A stretch of 26,772 bases of DNA from a virus. Shown one piece after another: positions 6,681-14,731 of this stretch. Made by a program: the position numbers and the translations under genes. The first letter of the stretch is position 1, and each line of letters starts with the position of its first letter. The stretch lies in the IMG/VR virus record IMGVR_UViG_3300021171_000039, positions 1 through 26,772 of that record. One strand, given 5' to 3'. The notes beneath the pieces were generated by a model. It was not told where the DNA came from, ran no database searches, and was given only the letters and a program-made list of their open reading frames with translations.

Positions 6681-7880
6681 ATGGATGGTACAATATTATG
6701 TCAAGGTTCATTTATAGCTAACTCAACTGGATTATCAAATCCAAATGCAGGTAATGCTTCTATTGGTCAGGCAAATGCCCAACTTATAGTAATACCAAGC
6801 AATGTTGATTGGCTATCAGTATGGAACTATACAAGATATGGCACAGTTGGAACAACCGGTGCTTATTTCAATGGAACAGCTAACGCTTCAGTAGGTGTAG
6901 AATTCTACTGGCAACGTGGCATGGCTCCAGGAACAGGTATAGTTAAATACTATGGTGCAGCATCTCAAGTGCTTGATGGTGACACATTAGTTTCAGGTGG
7001 TTTCACACTTTATGATCCATCTGGACAAAGTGCAGGCTCATTGCCTCTATTAGGCAATGCAGTTGCAACAACAGCTTCTACTAACGTAACAAGACCAGTT
7101 GTTTCCACAGGAAACACAGCAGGCGTTATAGTTGGTTCAGTTGTTCGTTTAAGCAATACAGCTCAAACAGATGTTAATGGTGTTGATTTTGTAGTTGGTG
7201 CAGTTACTGCAAATACCAGCTTTACATTATTGACAGCATCTAATCCTCTAGCTAATGCTCCAGGAGCAATTGGTGGTGCAGGATTCTATAGATTAGTTAA
7301 TACTGACGGACTATTTTATCCAAAGCGCAGATATGTAGTTAATATTACAAAGGCAGTTAATGCTCAAGTGTCTACATCTGTTGCTCATAGATATGTAGCA
7401 GGTCAAGCAGTAAGATTCGAAATTCCAGCCGTATCAGGAATGGTTCAATTGAATTCTACTGTGTTTAACAATTATTTAACTGCAACTGTTGTAACAGTCG
7501 TTGATGATTATAATTTCACAATTAATATCGATACAACTGCATTTACAACATTTACTTGGCCAACAATTGCACAACAGCCAAGTTCATTCCCTGAAGTTAA
7601 TCCGGTTGGTGAAGATTCTGCTTCGGCTTTAATGTCGATTCAAGCTCAAACACCGATATATCAAGGTCAGCAAATCTACAACACTAACGTTGGCGTCCTT
7701 TCAGATTCTACAGTTAACACTGGGTTTCTTGGAATGTTGCTAGGCAATGGTGGAAATGGAAATGCTCTAACCACACCGATATTAGGACCTTCTGGTGCTA
7801 TATCTTGGTCTGCTGGTAACGTTGCTACAGGTGATACAGTTTACTGGGTAGCTGGTAAATCATCACTTGGCGGACTCTAA
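6681..7880 (+). CDS. Virion structural protein with FCCH-like beta modules
   Basis: The 399-residue product has an AAGGAG site (6669-6674) upstream and lies 11 bases behind the coat gene. It is rich in Thr, Ser, Asn, Gly and Val, with almost no charged residues, typical of secreted or virion beta proteins. Residues about 219-295 (VNITKAVNAQVSTSVAHRYV onward to TFTWPTI) resemble the small beta module that databases label ubiquitin-activating-enzyme E1 FCCH-like in phage proteins; the wording there is structural and does not imply ubiquitin chemistry. A weaker copy may occupy residues about 135-190 (VNGVDFVVGAV). Position suggests a head decoration or connector protein. A terminator follows at 7898. 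Confidence 0.7.
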   Translation: MDGTILCQGSFIANSTGLSNPNAGNASIGQANAQLIVIPSNVDWLSVWNYTRYGTVGTTGAYFNGTANASVGVEFYWQRGMAPGTGIVKYYGAASQVLDGDTLVSGGFTLYDPSGQSAGSLPLLGNAVATTASTNVTRPVVSTGNTAGVIVGSVVRLSNTAQTDVNGVDFVVGAVTANTSFTLLTASNPLANAPGAIGGAGFYRLVNTDGLFYPKRRYVVNITKAVNAQVSTSVAHRYVAGQAVRFEIPAVSGMVQLNSTVFNNYLTATVVTVVDDYNFTINIDTTAFTTFTWPTIAQQPSSFPEVNPVGEDSASALMSIQAQTPIYQGQQIYNTNVGVLSDSTVNTGFLGMLLGNGGNGNALTTPILGPSGAISWSAGNVATGDTVYWVAGKSSLGGL

Positions 7881-7897
7881 GTAATTAATGGACTTAT

Positions 7898-7930
7898 GGG
7901 AGAGGAATGTAATGACCCCCTCTCCCTTTT
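7898..7930 (+). terminator. Intrinsic terminator after coat operon
   Basis: GGGAGAGG (7898-7905) pairs perfectly with CCTCTCCC (7919-7926) across a 13-base loop and is followed by TTTT (7927-7930). It would end or attenuate the coat transcript before the gene at 7947. An in-frame ATG at 7896 lies inside this hairpin, which supports the later start at 7947. Confidence 0.7.
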
Positions 7931-7946
7931 AATTAAAGGAATAAAT

Positions 7947-8372
7947 ATGTCATCACCAAAAAATTTGACCCCTAAGCAATCAACAGGTAAAAAACTTACC
8001 CCTGAAGAAATAGAGAAAATGAGAGTAAAGGATCGTACTCTTGTTAGAGGAAAATATCATTTTCATGAATGCCCAGGCGGCATGATCCAATTTCCATTTA
8101 AGAAATATGCTGCCGATCCAATGGAATGGTACAAGATGACAGATGGAGAAGTTCATACTATTCCATTAGGAGTAGCTAAACATTTAACAGATAATTGCTG
8201 GTATCCTGAATATTCTTATAGAAGAACTGAAGGCCAGGATCTTCAACAGGTTACTAAGAAAATACCTAGAATGAGTTTCCAAAGTATGGAATTTAGCGAT
8301 TATGATGATATAAGAGATATTTCCGGTGAAAGAGTTAATACAGCTGTATATTATCCAGGAAGATCAGTATGA
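7947..8372 (+). CDS. Hypothetical connector-region protein (141 aa)
   Basis: The start at 7947 has AAAGGA (7935-7940) upstream; an earlier in-frame ATG would run through the terminator. The 141-residue product is hydrophilic. It has a basic start (MSSPKNLTPKQSTGKKLTPE), a YHFHECPGGMIQFPFKKY segment (about 38-55), HTIPLGVAKHLTDNCWYPEY (about 72-92) and a C-terminal SFQSMEFSDYDDI segment. I do not recognise a named family, but compact aromatic-rich sequences of this kind occur near connector genes. Its stop overlaps the next start (ATGA at 8369-8372), so the two proteins are probably made together. Confidence 0.75.
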   Translation: MSSPKNLTPKQSTGKKLTPEEIEKMRVKDRTLVRGKYHFHECPGGMIQFPFKKYAADPMEWYKMTDGEVHTIPLGVAKHLTDNCWYPEYSYRRTEGQDLQQVTKKIPRMSFQSMEFSDYDDIRDISGERVNTAVYYPGRSV

Positions 8373-8740
8373 TCGTAGCCCAACCATTTCCTACTTATCA
8401 ACCAAAAATGTGTGGAATACTAAGTATAACCAATGCCAACCCGGCATTGGTTACCACCACACTCGATGGTGTTAATCCGGGAAATCACCAATACATAGAT
8501 GGTTTAATAATTAGAATAGATATTGCACCTGGATATGGAATGGGTCAAATAAATCAGCAATTTGCGCCAATAACAGTCGTTAGTCCTACTCAGTTTACAA
8601 TAGCGATAGATACTACAATGTATGATATTTTTTCTTTTCCTGTGGCATATCCATTAACCTCGCAATATTCACAAAGTGTTCCCTTTGCAGAACTTAATGG
8701 TGAGATTATTGGAGCAGTGCAGAATGTTTTACCATATTAA
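8369..8740 (+). CDS. Small structural protein consisting of one FCCH-like module
   Basis: The gene overlaps the previous one by four bases (ATGA) and encodes 123 residues. Nearly the whole chain, from GILSITNANPALVTTTL to FTIAIDTTMYDIFSF, looks like one copy of the beta module also seen in the products of 6681-7880 and 11736-14180: an i..itna.pavvtt start, a GQINQQFAPITVVSPTQFTI segment and a dTt.y..fsfP end. It is probably a virion component of the connector or tail; its exact role is unknown. Confidence 0.7.
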   Translation: MIVAQPFPTYQPKMCGILSITNANPALVTTTLDGVNPGNHQYIDGLIIRIDIAPGYGMGQINQQFAPITVVSPTQFTIAIDTTMYDIFSFPVAYPLTSQYSQSVPFAELNGEIIGAVQNVLPY

Positions 8741-8791
8741 TTAGATATCTATTGTTTATATATTTTTATTATAGGAATATTAAATATATAT

Positions 8792-8805
8792 AAGGAGATA
8801 TCAAG
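8792..8805 (+). promoter_or_regulatory. Ribosome binding site placed before an AAG codon
   Basis: AAGGAGATATC is followed by AAG GCT TTA ACT at 8803. The AGGAG (8793-8797) is five bases from the AAG, exactly where an ATG stands in neighbouring genes, and GCT as second codon is typical of a start. In frame, a TAA stop lies at 8791-8793, and only ATC (8800) or TTG (8827) are other near candidates. The simplest reading is an ATG-to-AAG change, or an error in the sequence. Confidence 0.6.
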
Positions 8806-9267
8806 GCTTTAACTTCTACAATTCTTTTGGATATTCCAAACAAAACACAAACATTAACTTTTTTTCAAGGCGTTACTCAAGTTGATCAGATAACTTTTTC
8901 AAATAATGCCATCACGATGGGAGCTACATCAGGATTTGATTTATCCAAAACTGATTGTTTGTTATATAATAGTTTGCTTCAGACTTGGATAAATGCACTT
9001 GAATTGAACTTTCCATCAGTATTTATAAGCACTAATAAGATTTGGCCACAAAGTCTATTTAGTGTAAATATAGTTTCAATAACTGGCTTGCTTAGAGTTC
9101 TTTATACACAAACATCTTTAGGTAATTCTATTTATGCCACGGATTATCTTATTGTTGCTCAAACAGTTATTTATGCCGCTAGGGCACAAACTATTATAAC
9201 TTTGCAAGAATTCTTTATGATGCAAATAATGATACAACAATTCACTAACCAGGTAGCTCTTAATTAA
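8803..9267 (+). CDS. Structural protein of unknown function with non-canonical (AAG) expected start
   Basis: The open frame encodes about 154 residues if read from 8803 (x-ALTSTILLDIPNKTQTLTF) or 146 from the TTG at 8827. The strong ribosome binding site and the coding look of residues 2-9 favour 8803, although its codon is AAG; the TTG has no binding site. The product is low in charge, rich in Thr, Ser, Asn, Gln and hydrophobic residues, and lacks a signal peptide; a TDYLIVAQTVIYAARAQTII stretch near the C-terminus may be an amphipathic helix. Function is unknown, and the surrounding connector genes suggest a virion part. Its stop overlaps the stop of the minus-strand gene at 9264 by three bases. 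Confidence 0.65.
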   Translation, partial: KALTSTILLDIPNKTQTLTFFQGVTQVDQITFSNNAITMGATSGFDLSKTDCLLYNSLLQTWINALELNFPSVFISTNKIWPQSLFSVNIVSITGLLRVLYTQTSLGNSIYATDYLIVAQTVIYAARAQTIITLQEFFMMQIMIQQFTNQVALN

Positions 9268-9515
9268 TCCATTTCGATCTGTATTTTGTTTATATTGTCT
9301 TCAATTAAAGTTAGATTACCTGTAATATCTTCTATTCCTGTTGAAATATCTAATACATAATCAGCTATATTGCTTAGATTCATAGTATCAATATAACCTT
9401 TAAGTAAAGTTATTTTCTGGGAAAGTCGATCTCGGGAGTCTTGATCCAAGAGTGTTCCACTAAAATAATAATCTAAAAGTTCATTATACATTTGAATTGC
9501 TTTTGAAAGTTCCAT
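9264..9515 (-). CDS. Minus-strand helical hypothetical protein (83 aa)
   Basis: The gene encodes 83 residues beginning MELSKAIQMYNELLDYYFSG, with AGGAGAAG upstream on the minus strand. The product is acidic and almost wholly helical, perhaps a short coiled coil in the C-terminal half (GIEDITGNLTLIEDNINKIQ). No family was recognised. It lies ten bases downstream of the zinc-ribbon gene at 9526-9711, so the two form a small minus-strand operon inside the plus-strand tail module. Confidence 0.6.
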   Translation of the reverse strand: MELSKAIQMYNELLDYYFSGTLLDQDSRDRLSQKITLLKGYIDTMNLSNIADYVLDISTGIEDITGNLTLIEDNINKIQIEMD

Positions 9516-9525
9516 TAAACTTCTC

Positions 9526-9711
9526 CTATCTAATTTTTGGATAATTGCATCTACATATAGCTAAATCTCCCTTATATCTAGATGTGAATTTTTTGGTTAG
9601 TATATTTAGTTTGCAATGTCCACATATCGGTATTTGATACGAACCGGCAGCGGTTGTCTTTTTTTTTCGAAATACAGAATTAGCACCACTATTTATTCTT
9701 CTTCTTTTCAT
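9526..9711 (-). CDS. Small zinc-ribbon-like basic protein (61 aa)
   Basis: The start at 9711 has AGAAGG six bases upstream; the open frame extends 27 codons further, but those encode an unrelated hydrophobic stretch and lack a well-placed binding site. The 61-residue product is strongly basic at the N-terminus (MKRRRINSG, FRKKK) and carries C30, H32, C33, C53 and C55, giving CGHC and CRC pairs suited to binding one zinc ion. Such small zinc ribbons often bind nucleic acid or another protein, but no family was recognised. First gene of a two-gene minus-strand cassette with 9264-9515. Confidence 0.6.
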   Translation of the reverse strand: MKRRRINSGANSVFRKKKTTAAGSYQIPICGHCKLNILTKKFTSRYKGDLAICRCNYPKIR

Positions 9712-9782
9712 TTTATTCCTTCTATTGATTTCGAACATTCCTCTTAGTATAACTAGGAATATAAAAAAGATTAGGAGATAGA

Positions 9783-10901
9783 ATGCCAGCAACCTTAGCG
9801 GATATAGAAAAAAAGGTTAGGTTACTTACAAGATTGCCAAGTACTGCTCAATTATCTCAAGCAGATTTAGATAATTATATAAATACATTTATTCTTTACG
9901 ATTTTCCAGAGCAATTAAGGACTTTTAATTTACTGAAACCGTTCTCCTTTTACACTAACCCAGGTCAAGATGTTTACGACACTAACATTTTGTCCTTCGC
10001 AGGGGCGACCAACAATATCTTATATAACTTTCAAAACTTGTATTTAACTGTACATGAGCCAGTATATATTGCTGGTTTCCCTGCGTTATATACACAAGAT
10101 AGACAACAATTCTTTGGCATATATCCCATAATTAATAGTATTTCTTCTATAGGTGTAACAGGAAATGGTACAGCAGGACCATTCACAGGTGTAATAAATA
10201 CTCAACAATCTATAGTGCCACCTGGAACAATGCAGAATATAGGCTTATTACAAAATAACGTTTTATTTTCTGCTATAGGAACTCCAGGAACAGGCGAAGC
10301 AGAAGGAATGGCTTTAGTAGACGTGCCTGTAGTTGATGGAGGAACAGGATTTAAACTTAATATAGGTAATCTTTATGATCCAAACTCATTGGCTTATAGA
10401 ACAGCATTAGTGAATCCTCCAACGGTAGTTGATCCAAATAACAATATAAATTATTTAACTGGTGTATTTACTATTAATTTCTCAATGAATACTTTGGCAG
10501 GAACTCCAATTAATAGTCAAACAGTTCCACAACAATATGCATTACCTCAATCTCTAATGTTTCATAATAATCAATTTACAGTAAGGCCAGTTCCGGATCA
10601 GACTTATGCAGTTAACTTTGAAGTTTTTGTAAGACCAACCCAATTAATATTAGCAGGCGATGTACCAAATCTTGATGAATACTGGCAATACATTGCTTAT
10701 GGCGCAGCAATTAAGGTTCTGCAGGATAAAATGGATCTAGATTCAGTTAATTTAATTATGCCTGAATTTAAAGTACAAGAAAGATTATGTTTGCGTAGAA
10801 CTATAGTTCAATATACAAATACCAGAACGGCTACTATTTACACTGAAAACAATGGTTTAGGTGGTGGTTGGACATGGGGTTATGGATCAGGTTACCAATA
10901 G
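9783..10901 (+). CDS. Probable neck / head-tail adaptor protein
   Basis: The 372-residue product starts behind TTAGGAG (9771-9777). The N-terminus (KVRLLTRLPSTAQLSQADLD onward, then YINTFILYDFPEQLR) and the C-terminal helical part (VRPVPDQTYAVNFEVF, then LDEYWQYIAYGAAIKVLQDK) together resemble the adaptor layer of short-tailed phages (tail tubular protein A or P22 gp4-like), in which an N-terminal and a C-terminal helix pair with the portal and a beta insertion lies between. The beta insertion here is large (about 70-260). Position after connector genes and before the nozzle-like protein fits. Similarity is judged by eye, so the family is not certain. A run of C-ending codons occurs near 9941-10015. 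Confidence 0.6.
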   Translation: MPATLADIEKKVRLLTRLPSTAQLSQADLDNYINTFILYDFPEQLRTFNLLKPFSFYTNPGQDVYDTNILSFAGATNNILYNFQNLYLTVHEPVYIAGFPALYTQDRQQFFGIYPIINSISSIGVTGNGTAGPFTGVINTQQSIVPPGTMQNIGLLQNNVLFSAIGTPGTGEAEGMALVDVPVVDGGTGFKLNIGNLYDPNSLAYRTALVNPPTVVDPNNNINYLTGVFTINFSMNTLAGTPINSQTVPQQYALPQSLMFHNNQFTVRPVPDQTYAVNFEVFVRPTQLILAGDVPNLDEYWQYIAYGAAIKVLQDKMDLDSVNLIMPEFKVQERLCLRRTIVQYTNTRTATIYTENNGLGGGWTWGYGSGYQ

Positions 10902-10908
10902 GAGAAGC

Positions 10909-11130
10909 ATGTTTTTAAAGATTTTATCATATTTTGGATATTGTGAACTTTGCTCAATAGATTCAACACCTTTGTTGGAAAAGAGTACTCAATGTTTATA
11001 CACAGAAATGTGTGACATGTCAGATGAAGATTTTTATAATTTGCGTAGCCTTATTTCAATGGCACATGATACTAGAAAAGCTAACGTAGAATACATAAAA
11101 GAAAAGGAAAAAGATGCCTTATCAAAATAA
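10909..11130 (+). CDS. Small Cys-containing hypothetical protein (73 aa)
   Basis: The start at 10909 has AGGAG four to five bases upstream; the open frame extends further, but within the previous gene. The 73-residue product begins MFLKILSYFGYCELC and contains C12, C15, C29 and C35, the first two as a CxxC pair. The second half is a charged helix (AHDTRKANVEYIKEKEKDA). It may bind metal or carry a disulfide, but no family was recognised. The last 17 bases overlap the next gene. Confidence 0.6.
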   Translation: MFLKILSYFGYCELCSIDSTPLLEKSTQCLYTEMCDMSDEDFYNLRSLISMAHDTRKANVEYIKEKEKDALSK

Positions 11131-11734
11131 TATTCCGTTAGCTCCCGATCAATTATCTAGATCACAAGGTGATATTAACGGGAATTTTCAGATCTTAGGT
11201 GCTATAGGTGGTATTCCAGGCGTTAATAATAGCGCAGGGATCAACACAGCCCCAGGAGCAGGCTTTAATTATTTATTTTTAAATGCTGGAGGTGCTAACC
11301 CACCAGCAGGCTCAGTGTTTGCTAATAGTAATGCTTTATTTTCATCACCTATTGCAGCAGTAAATGAATTATTCGTTAACAAGAATAATCAGGCAGGTGC
11401 TGTACAAATACCATTTACAAAATCAATTTTAAGTACAGCTGTTGCACCAGCTAATGGATTACCTGGATGGACATACTTACCTTCAGGAATAATTATAAAA
11501 TGGGGAATAATTGCAGTACCAAATATAGCAGCAGGAGGAACGGCTAACTTTGATGCTACGGTACCATTTACTAGATTTTTTGCAGCAACCTTAGGAAATG
11601 GTAACTCAGGAGGTGCAAATTATTCATCTCAAATATCTGCGTTAAGTACTGTATCAATAACTGTAGTAAATAGAGGAACTGCTTTAGGAACTTACGTGGC
11701 TGCCAATGTATATTATTGCGTAATAGGATACTAA
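11114..11734 (+). CDS. Tail protein with gp53-like C-terminal fibre domain
   Basis: The gene encodes 206 residues, with AAAAGGA upstream inside the preceding gene. The first 100 residues are Gly/Ala/Asn-rich. The C-terminal 90 residues (GWTYLPSGIIIKWGIIAVPN, then AAGGTANFDATVPFTRFFAA, ending YYCVIGY) follow the pattern of the gp53-like domain at the ends of phage tail fibres (lP.Gli.qWG......G....fp..F........), a trimeric beta fold that often binds receptors or caps a fibre. It is short for a fibre and lies among connector genes, so it could be a short tail spike or a structural plug. Confidence 0.6.
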   Translation: MPYQNNIPLAPDQLSRSQGDINGNFQILGAIGGIPGVNNSAGINTAPGAGFNYLFLNAGGANPPAGSVFANSNALFSSPIAAVNELFVNKNNQAGAVQIPFTKSILSTAVAPANGLPGWTYLPSGIIIKWGIIAVPNIAAGGTANFDATVPFTRFFAATLGNGNSGGANYSSQISALSTVSITVVNRGTALGTYVAANVYYCVIGY

Positions 11735-11735
11735 T

Positions 11736-14180
11736 ATGGCATTTGATAGATTTCTTGTTGGTCCAATAAATACAGGTCTAGAAAGAGATCTAAAGCCATT
11801 TTTGATAGCAGATGATGCTTTTACTTTATTGCAAAATTGTTATGTATTTAGAGGCCGTGTTAGAAAACGTTTCGGTTCTATATGGATGGGTGAAGGTAAT
11901 CAATTATTAACAAGGTTAAGAGTTCAGGTCGGAACAGTCGGTGCTCCCATTAGTCCAGTGCCAGGCTTAATATTTCCTATAGGTTCTATGTTCTCAGCAG
12001 GCAGCCAGGTATTTACAGTTATAACAGCAGGCGTATTGCAACCAACCTTAGGTGCCGATATCGCAACCAATTTGCCATCAGCAGGTAATATGACATTTAG
12101 CACAACAAACGGTGCATTTACCATAGCAGGTACAGGTTTAGCAGGGGCAACTCCAATTTATTGGTATCCCGCATTGCCTGTAATGGGATTAACCCAATAT
12201 GAAATTGGAGCAATAAATAACCATCCAAGTTATGCTTTTGATCAAGAATTTGCGTATGTTTATACAAATGGCTGGTCAAGATCAGTAGATGCTGGTGTAC
12301 CAGCACGACCATTATTTCACGGAGCAAATAATAATTATTTCTGGGCAACCAATTGGACAGGTATAACAAGCTCAAGTGAAACCCTATTTGTAACGAATGA
12401 TTACTTAGTAAACGTGCCAGCTCCTCAAGGTACAGGATTAGGAACTCTTACAGATGATCCTATATGGACATTTAGTCAAGCAAATGGTGTAAATGCATGG
12501 ACACCTTTCAGCTATTCGCCTGATGTAGTTCAGAATCCAGCAAACTTACAACCAATTACGGTAACACGTACAACTACTGGTAATAATCAAATTATAGCGA
12601 ACTATGTTCAGCAATGTAGAATAATACTTCCATTTAAAAATCGTTTAATCTTGCTCAATACTATTGAAAATAACGCAAATGGAGCAACGGCTATGGCTGG
12701 AGTTACACCCGCTACATATGCAACTTCAACAAATACAGCTTTCCCAGCAAGATGTAGATATTCACATAATGGAAGTCCGTTTGCTACCAATGCATGGCTT
12801 GAACAAAATCAAACTTATAATCCATTTGCAACTGGTGTAGTTAATGCAGACGGCGGTGGATTCATAGATGCAGCAACAGATGAGCAGATTGTTAGTGCAG
12901 AATTTATTAAAGATAGATTAATAGTCTACTTTGAAAGATCTACTTGGGAACTTGCATATACAGGAAATGAAATACTACCTTTTATATGGCAGAAGCTTAA
13001 CACTGAGTTGGGCAGCCAGGGAACTTTTTCTTCGGTTCCTTTTGATACACAAGTTATGGTTACGGGAAACACTGGGATCCATGCTTGTAACGGAAGTAAC
13101 GTAGATAGAATAGATCAAAAAATCCCAGACGAAGTATTTAATGATTTCAAGACAAGCCAGAGTGCAACATTAAGAATATGCGGTATAAGAGATTATTATA
13201 CTGAACTTGTTTACTGGATTTTCCAGAATACAGCAGTCACAGAGTTTCAGAACTTTGATAATCAAATCTTAGTGTACAACTATAAGACTGGTTCATGGGC
13301 ATTATTTGATGATTGCTATACTACATTTGGCTATTTCGAACAATCTATAGATATGACATGGGCTAGTTCAATTCCATTAACTTGGCAAGAATCTAACTTT
13401 GCATGGAACGATAACATAGTTGAAGCCAATAAGAGACAAATTCTAGCAGGAACTCCTGAAGGCTATGTAGTTATTATCGGAGCAGACGTAGCAAGAAATG
13501 CACCTGCAATGCAGATAACTAACTTGGTAAATGACGGAACAGGAATTATTACATTAACTATTATAAATCATAACTTTACTGCCAACCCAACAAATTATAA
13601 TAATACTGATTATATTCTCACAGAAAATATAGTAGCAGATGCAGCAACAATGCTCTTTATGAATGGAACAACTTTCCCTGTAGCAACTGTTGTTGATGCG
13701 AATAATATAACGATTAATACTTATGGTGCCCTATTAGCTAATACTTATTATGGAGGAGGAACAGGCACCCGTGTTTCTAACATACAAATGGAAACAAAGT
13801 GGATCAATCCATACTTCAATAAGGATAGAAGTTTATATTTGTACAAGGTTGATTTTTCTGTAACAAGAACAGAAGCTGGTGCAATAACCGTAGATTATTA
13901 TCCATCCTCATCAACTGTTTCAATGTTAGATCAAGGTGCAGCTTCAGGTGCCTTATTAGGAACAGGCGTTTTAGAAACATCGCCTTATGCATTATATCCA
14001 TTAGAAGCTTCACAAGAAATATTATGGCATCCAGTATATTTCCAAACAACTGGCGAATCTATTCAGCTTGCTCTGTTCTTTACTGATGAACAAATGATTA
14101 ATCCTAATGTGACGTTGTGTGATTTCCAACTTCAGGCATTTATTTTATATACACAACCAACAAGTCAAAGATTGGAGTAA
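11736..14180 (+). CDS. Large tail protein, nozzle-like (T7 gp12-like role proposed)
   Basis: The 814-residue product is the second longest scale of tail gene here and starts one base after the preceding stop. Its N-terminus, FLVGPINTGLERDLKPFLIA followed by DDAFTLLQNCYVFRGRVRKR and FG, matches what is usual for tail tubular B/nozzle proteins (a g.n.gl..d.kP......a...l.N....g..r.r.G pattern), which form the tail tube of short-tailed phages. The remainder is beta-rich with many Thr, Asn, Gly and Trp residues, consistent with a propeller fold. Residues about 592-670 contain another FCCH-like module (MQITNLVNDGTGIITLTIIN). The 3' neighbour at 14182 is spaced by one base. The assignment is by pattern and position, not homology search. 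Confidence 0.65.
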   Translation: MAFDRFLVGPINTGLERDLKPFLIADDAFTLLQNCYVFRGRVRKRFGSIWMGEGNQLLTRLRVQVGTVGAPISPVPGLIFPIGSMFSAGSQVFTVITAGVLQPTLGADIATNLPSAGNMTFSTTNGAFTIAGTGLAGATPIYWYPALPVMGLTQYEIGAINNHPSYAFDQEFAYVYTNGWSRSVDAGVPARPLFHGANNNYFWATNWTGITSSSETLFVTNDYLVNVPAPQGTGLGTLTDDPIWTFSQANGVNAWTPFSYSPDVVQNPANLQPITVTRTTTGNNQIIANYVQQCRIILPFKNRLILLNTIENNANGATAMAGVTPATYATSTNTAFPARCRYSHNGSPFATNAWLEQNQTYNPFATGVVNADGGGFIDAATDEQIVSAEFIKDRLIVYFERSTWELAYTGNEILPFIWQKLNTELGSQGTFSSVPFDTQVMVTGNTGIHACNGSNVDRIDQKIPDEVFNDFKTSQSATLRICGIRDYYTELVYWIFQNTAVTEFQNFDNQILVYNYKTGSWALFDDCYTTFGYFEQSIDMTWASSIPLTWQESNFAWNDNIVEANKRQILAGTPEGYVVIIGADVARNAPAMQITNLVNDGTGIITLTIINHNFTANPTNYNNTDYILTENIVADAATMLFMNGTTFPVATVVDANNITINTYGALLANTYYGGGTGTRVSNIQMETKWINPYFNKDRSLYLYKVDFSVTRTEAGAITVDYYPSSSTVSMLDQGAASGALLGTGVLETSPYALYPLEASQEILWHPVYFQTTGESIQLALFFTDEQMINPNVTLCDFQLQAFILYTQPTSQRLE

Positions 14181-14181
14181 C

Positions 14182-14724
14182 ATGGCAGTATCAGGACAAT
14201 ATAGTGCAAAGATACCTACAACTAGTGTCTGGGATCCCAGTACTATTCCACAGAATATAGATCCAATTCTTAAAGAATTATTTATACGTATGTATCAGAA
14301 TTTAAACTTGATGGCCAATGTTCTTAATGTTGCTGATATAGGATTTTATACTAACCAATTTGAATTCGTTAATGGACAACAATACTTTGCTAATCCAGCA
14401 AATAATTCAGCTACTCAGACTAATGCGACCCAAAGGCCAGTATTTAGAACAACTATTAATTTTGGTACTTTGCCTAATAATGGTGTACCAATTGCGGTTA
14501 ATCATAATATTCAAGTCAATGGAGCTTTTTCTTTTACTAGAATATATGGATGTGCGACAGATCCAGGTACAAGGTTTATTCCATTACCATATGTTTCAGC
14601 TGCAGATGTAGCTCATAATATTGAATTAAACGTAACTAATACACAAGTAATTATAACTAGTGGTGGTGCTGATTATTCTGCCTTTACTACAGCATATGTA
14701 GTACTGGAATATATAAAGTTCTAG
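14182..14724 (+). CDS. Tail-region structural protein of unknown function (180 aa)
   Basis: The start at 14182 has TTGGAG upstream; a longer open frame lies inside the previous gene and is rejected. The 180-residue product opens with MAVSGQYSAKIPTTSVWDPS and a helix (DPILKELFIRMYQNLNLMAN), then becomes beta-rich (INFGTLPNNGVPIAVNHNIQ, FTRIYGCATDPGTRFIPLPY) and ends TAYVVLEYIKF. This pattern of short helix plus beta sandwich suggests a trimeric tail accessory protein such as a fibre base or adaptor. No named family recognised. Confidence 0.7.
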   Translation: MAVSGQYSAKIPTTSVWDPSTIPQNIDPILKELFIRMYQNLNLMANVLNVADIGFYTNQFEFVNGQQYFANPANNSATQTNATQRPVFRTTINFGTLPNNGVPIAVNHNIQVNGAFSFTRIYGCATDPGTRFIPLPYVSAADVAHNIELNVTNTQVIITSGGADYSAFTTAYVVLEYIKF

Positions 14725-14731
14725 GAGATAT

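Noticed and set aside
9746-9770. Promoter for the minus-strand pair at 9264-9711
   Set aside because: TATACT is present on the minus strand (9751-9746), but no acceptable -35 hexamer lies at 16-18 bases.
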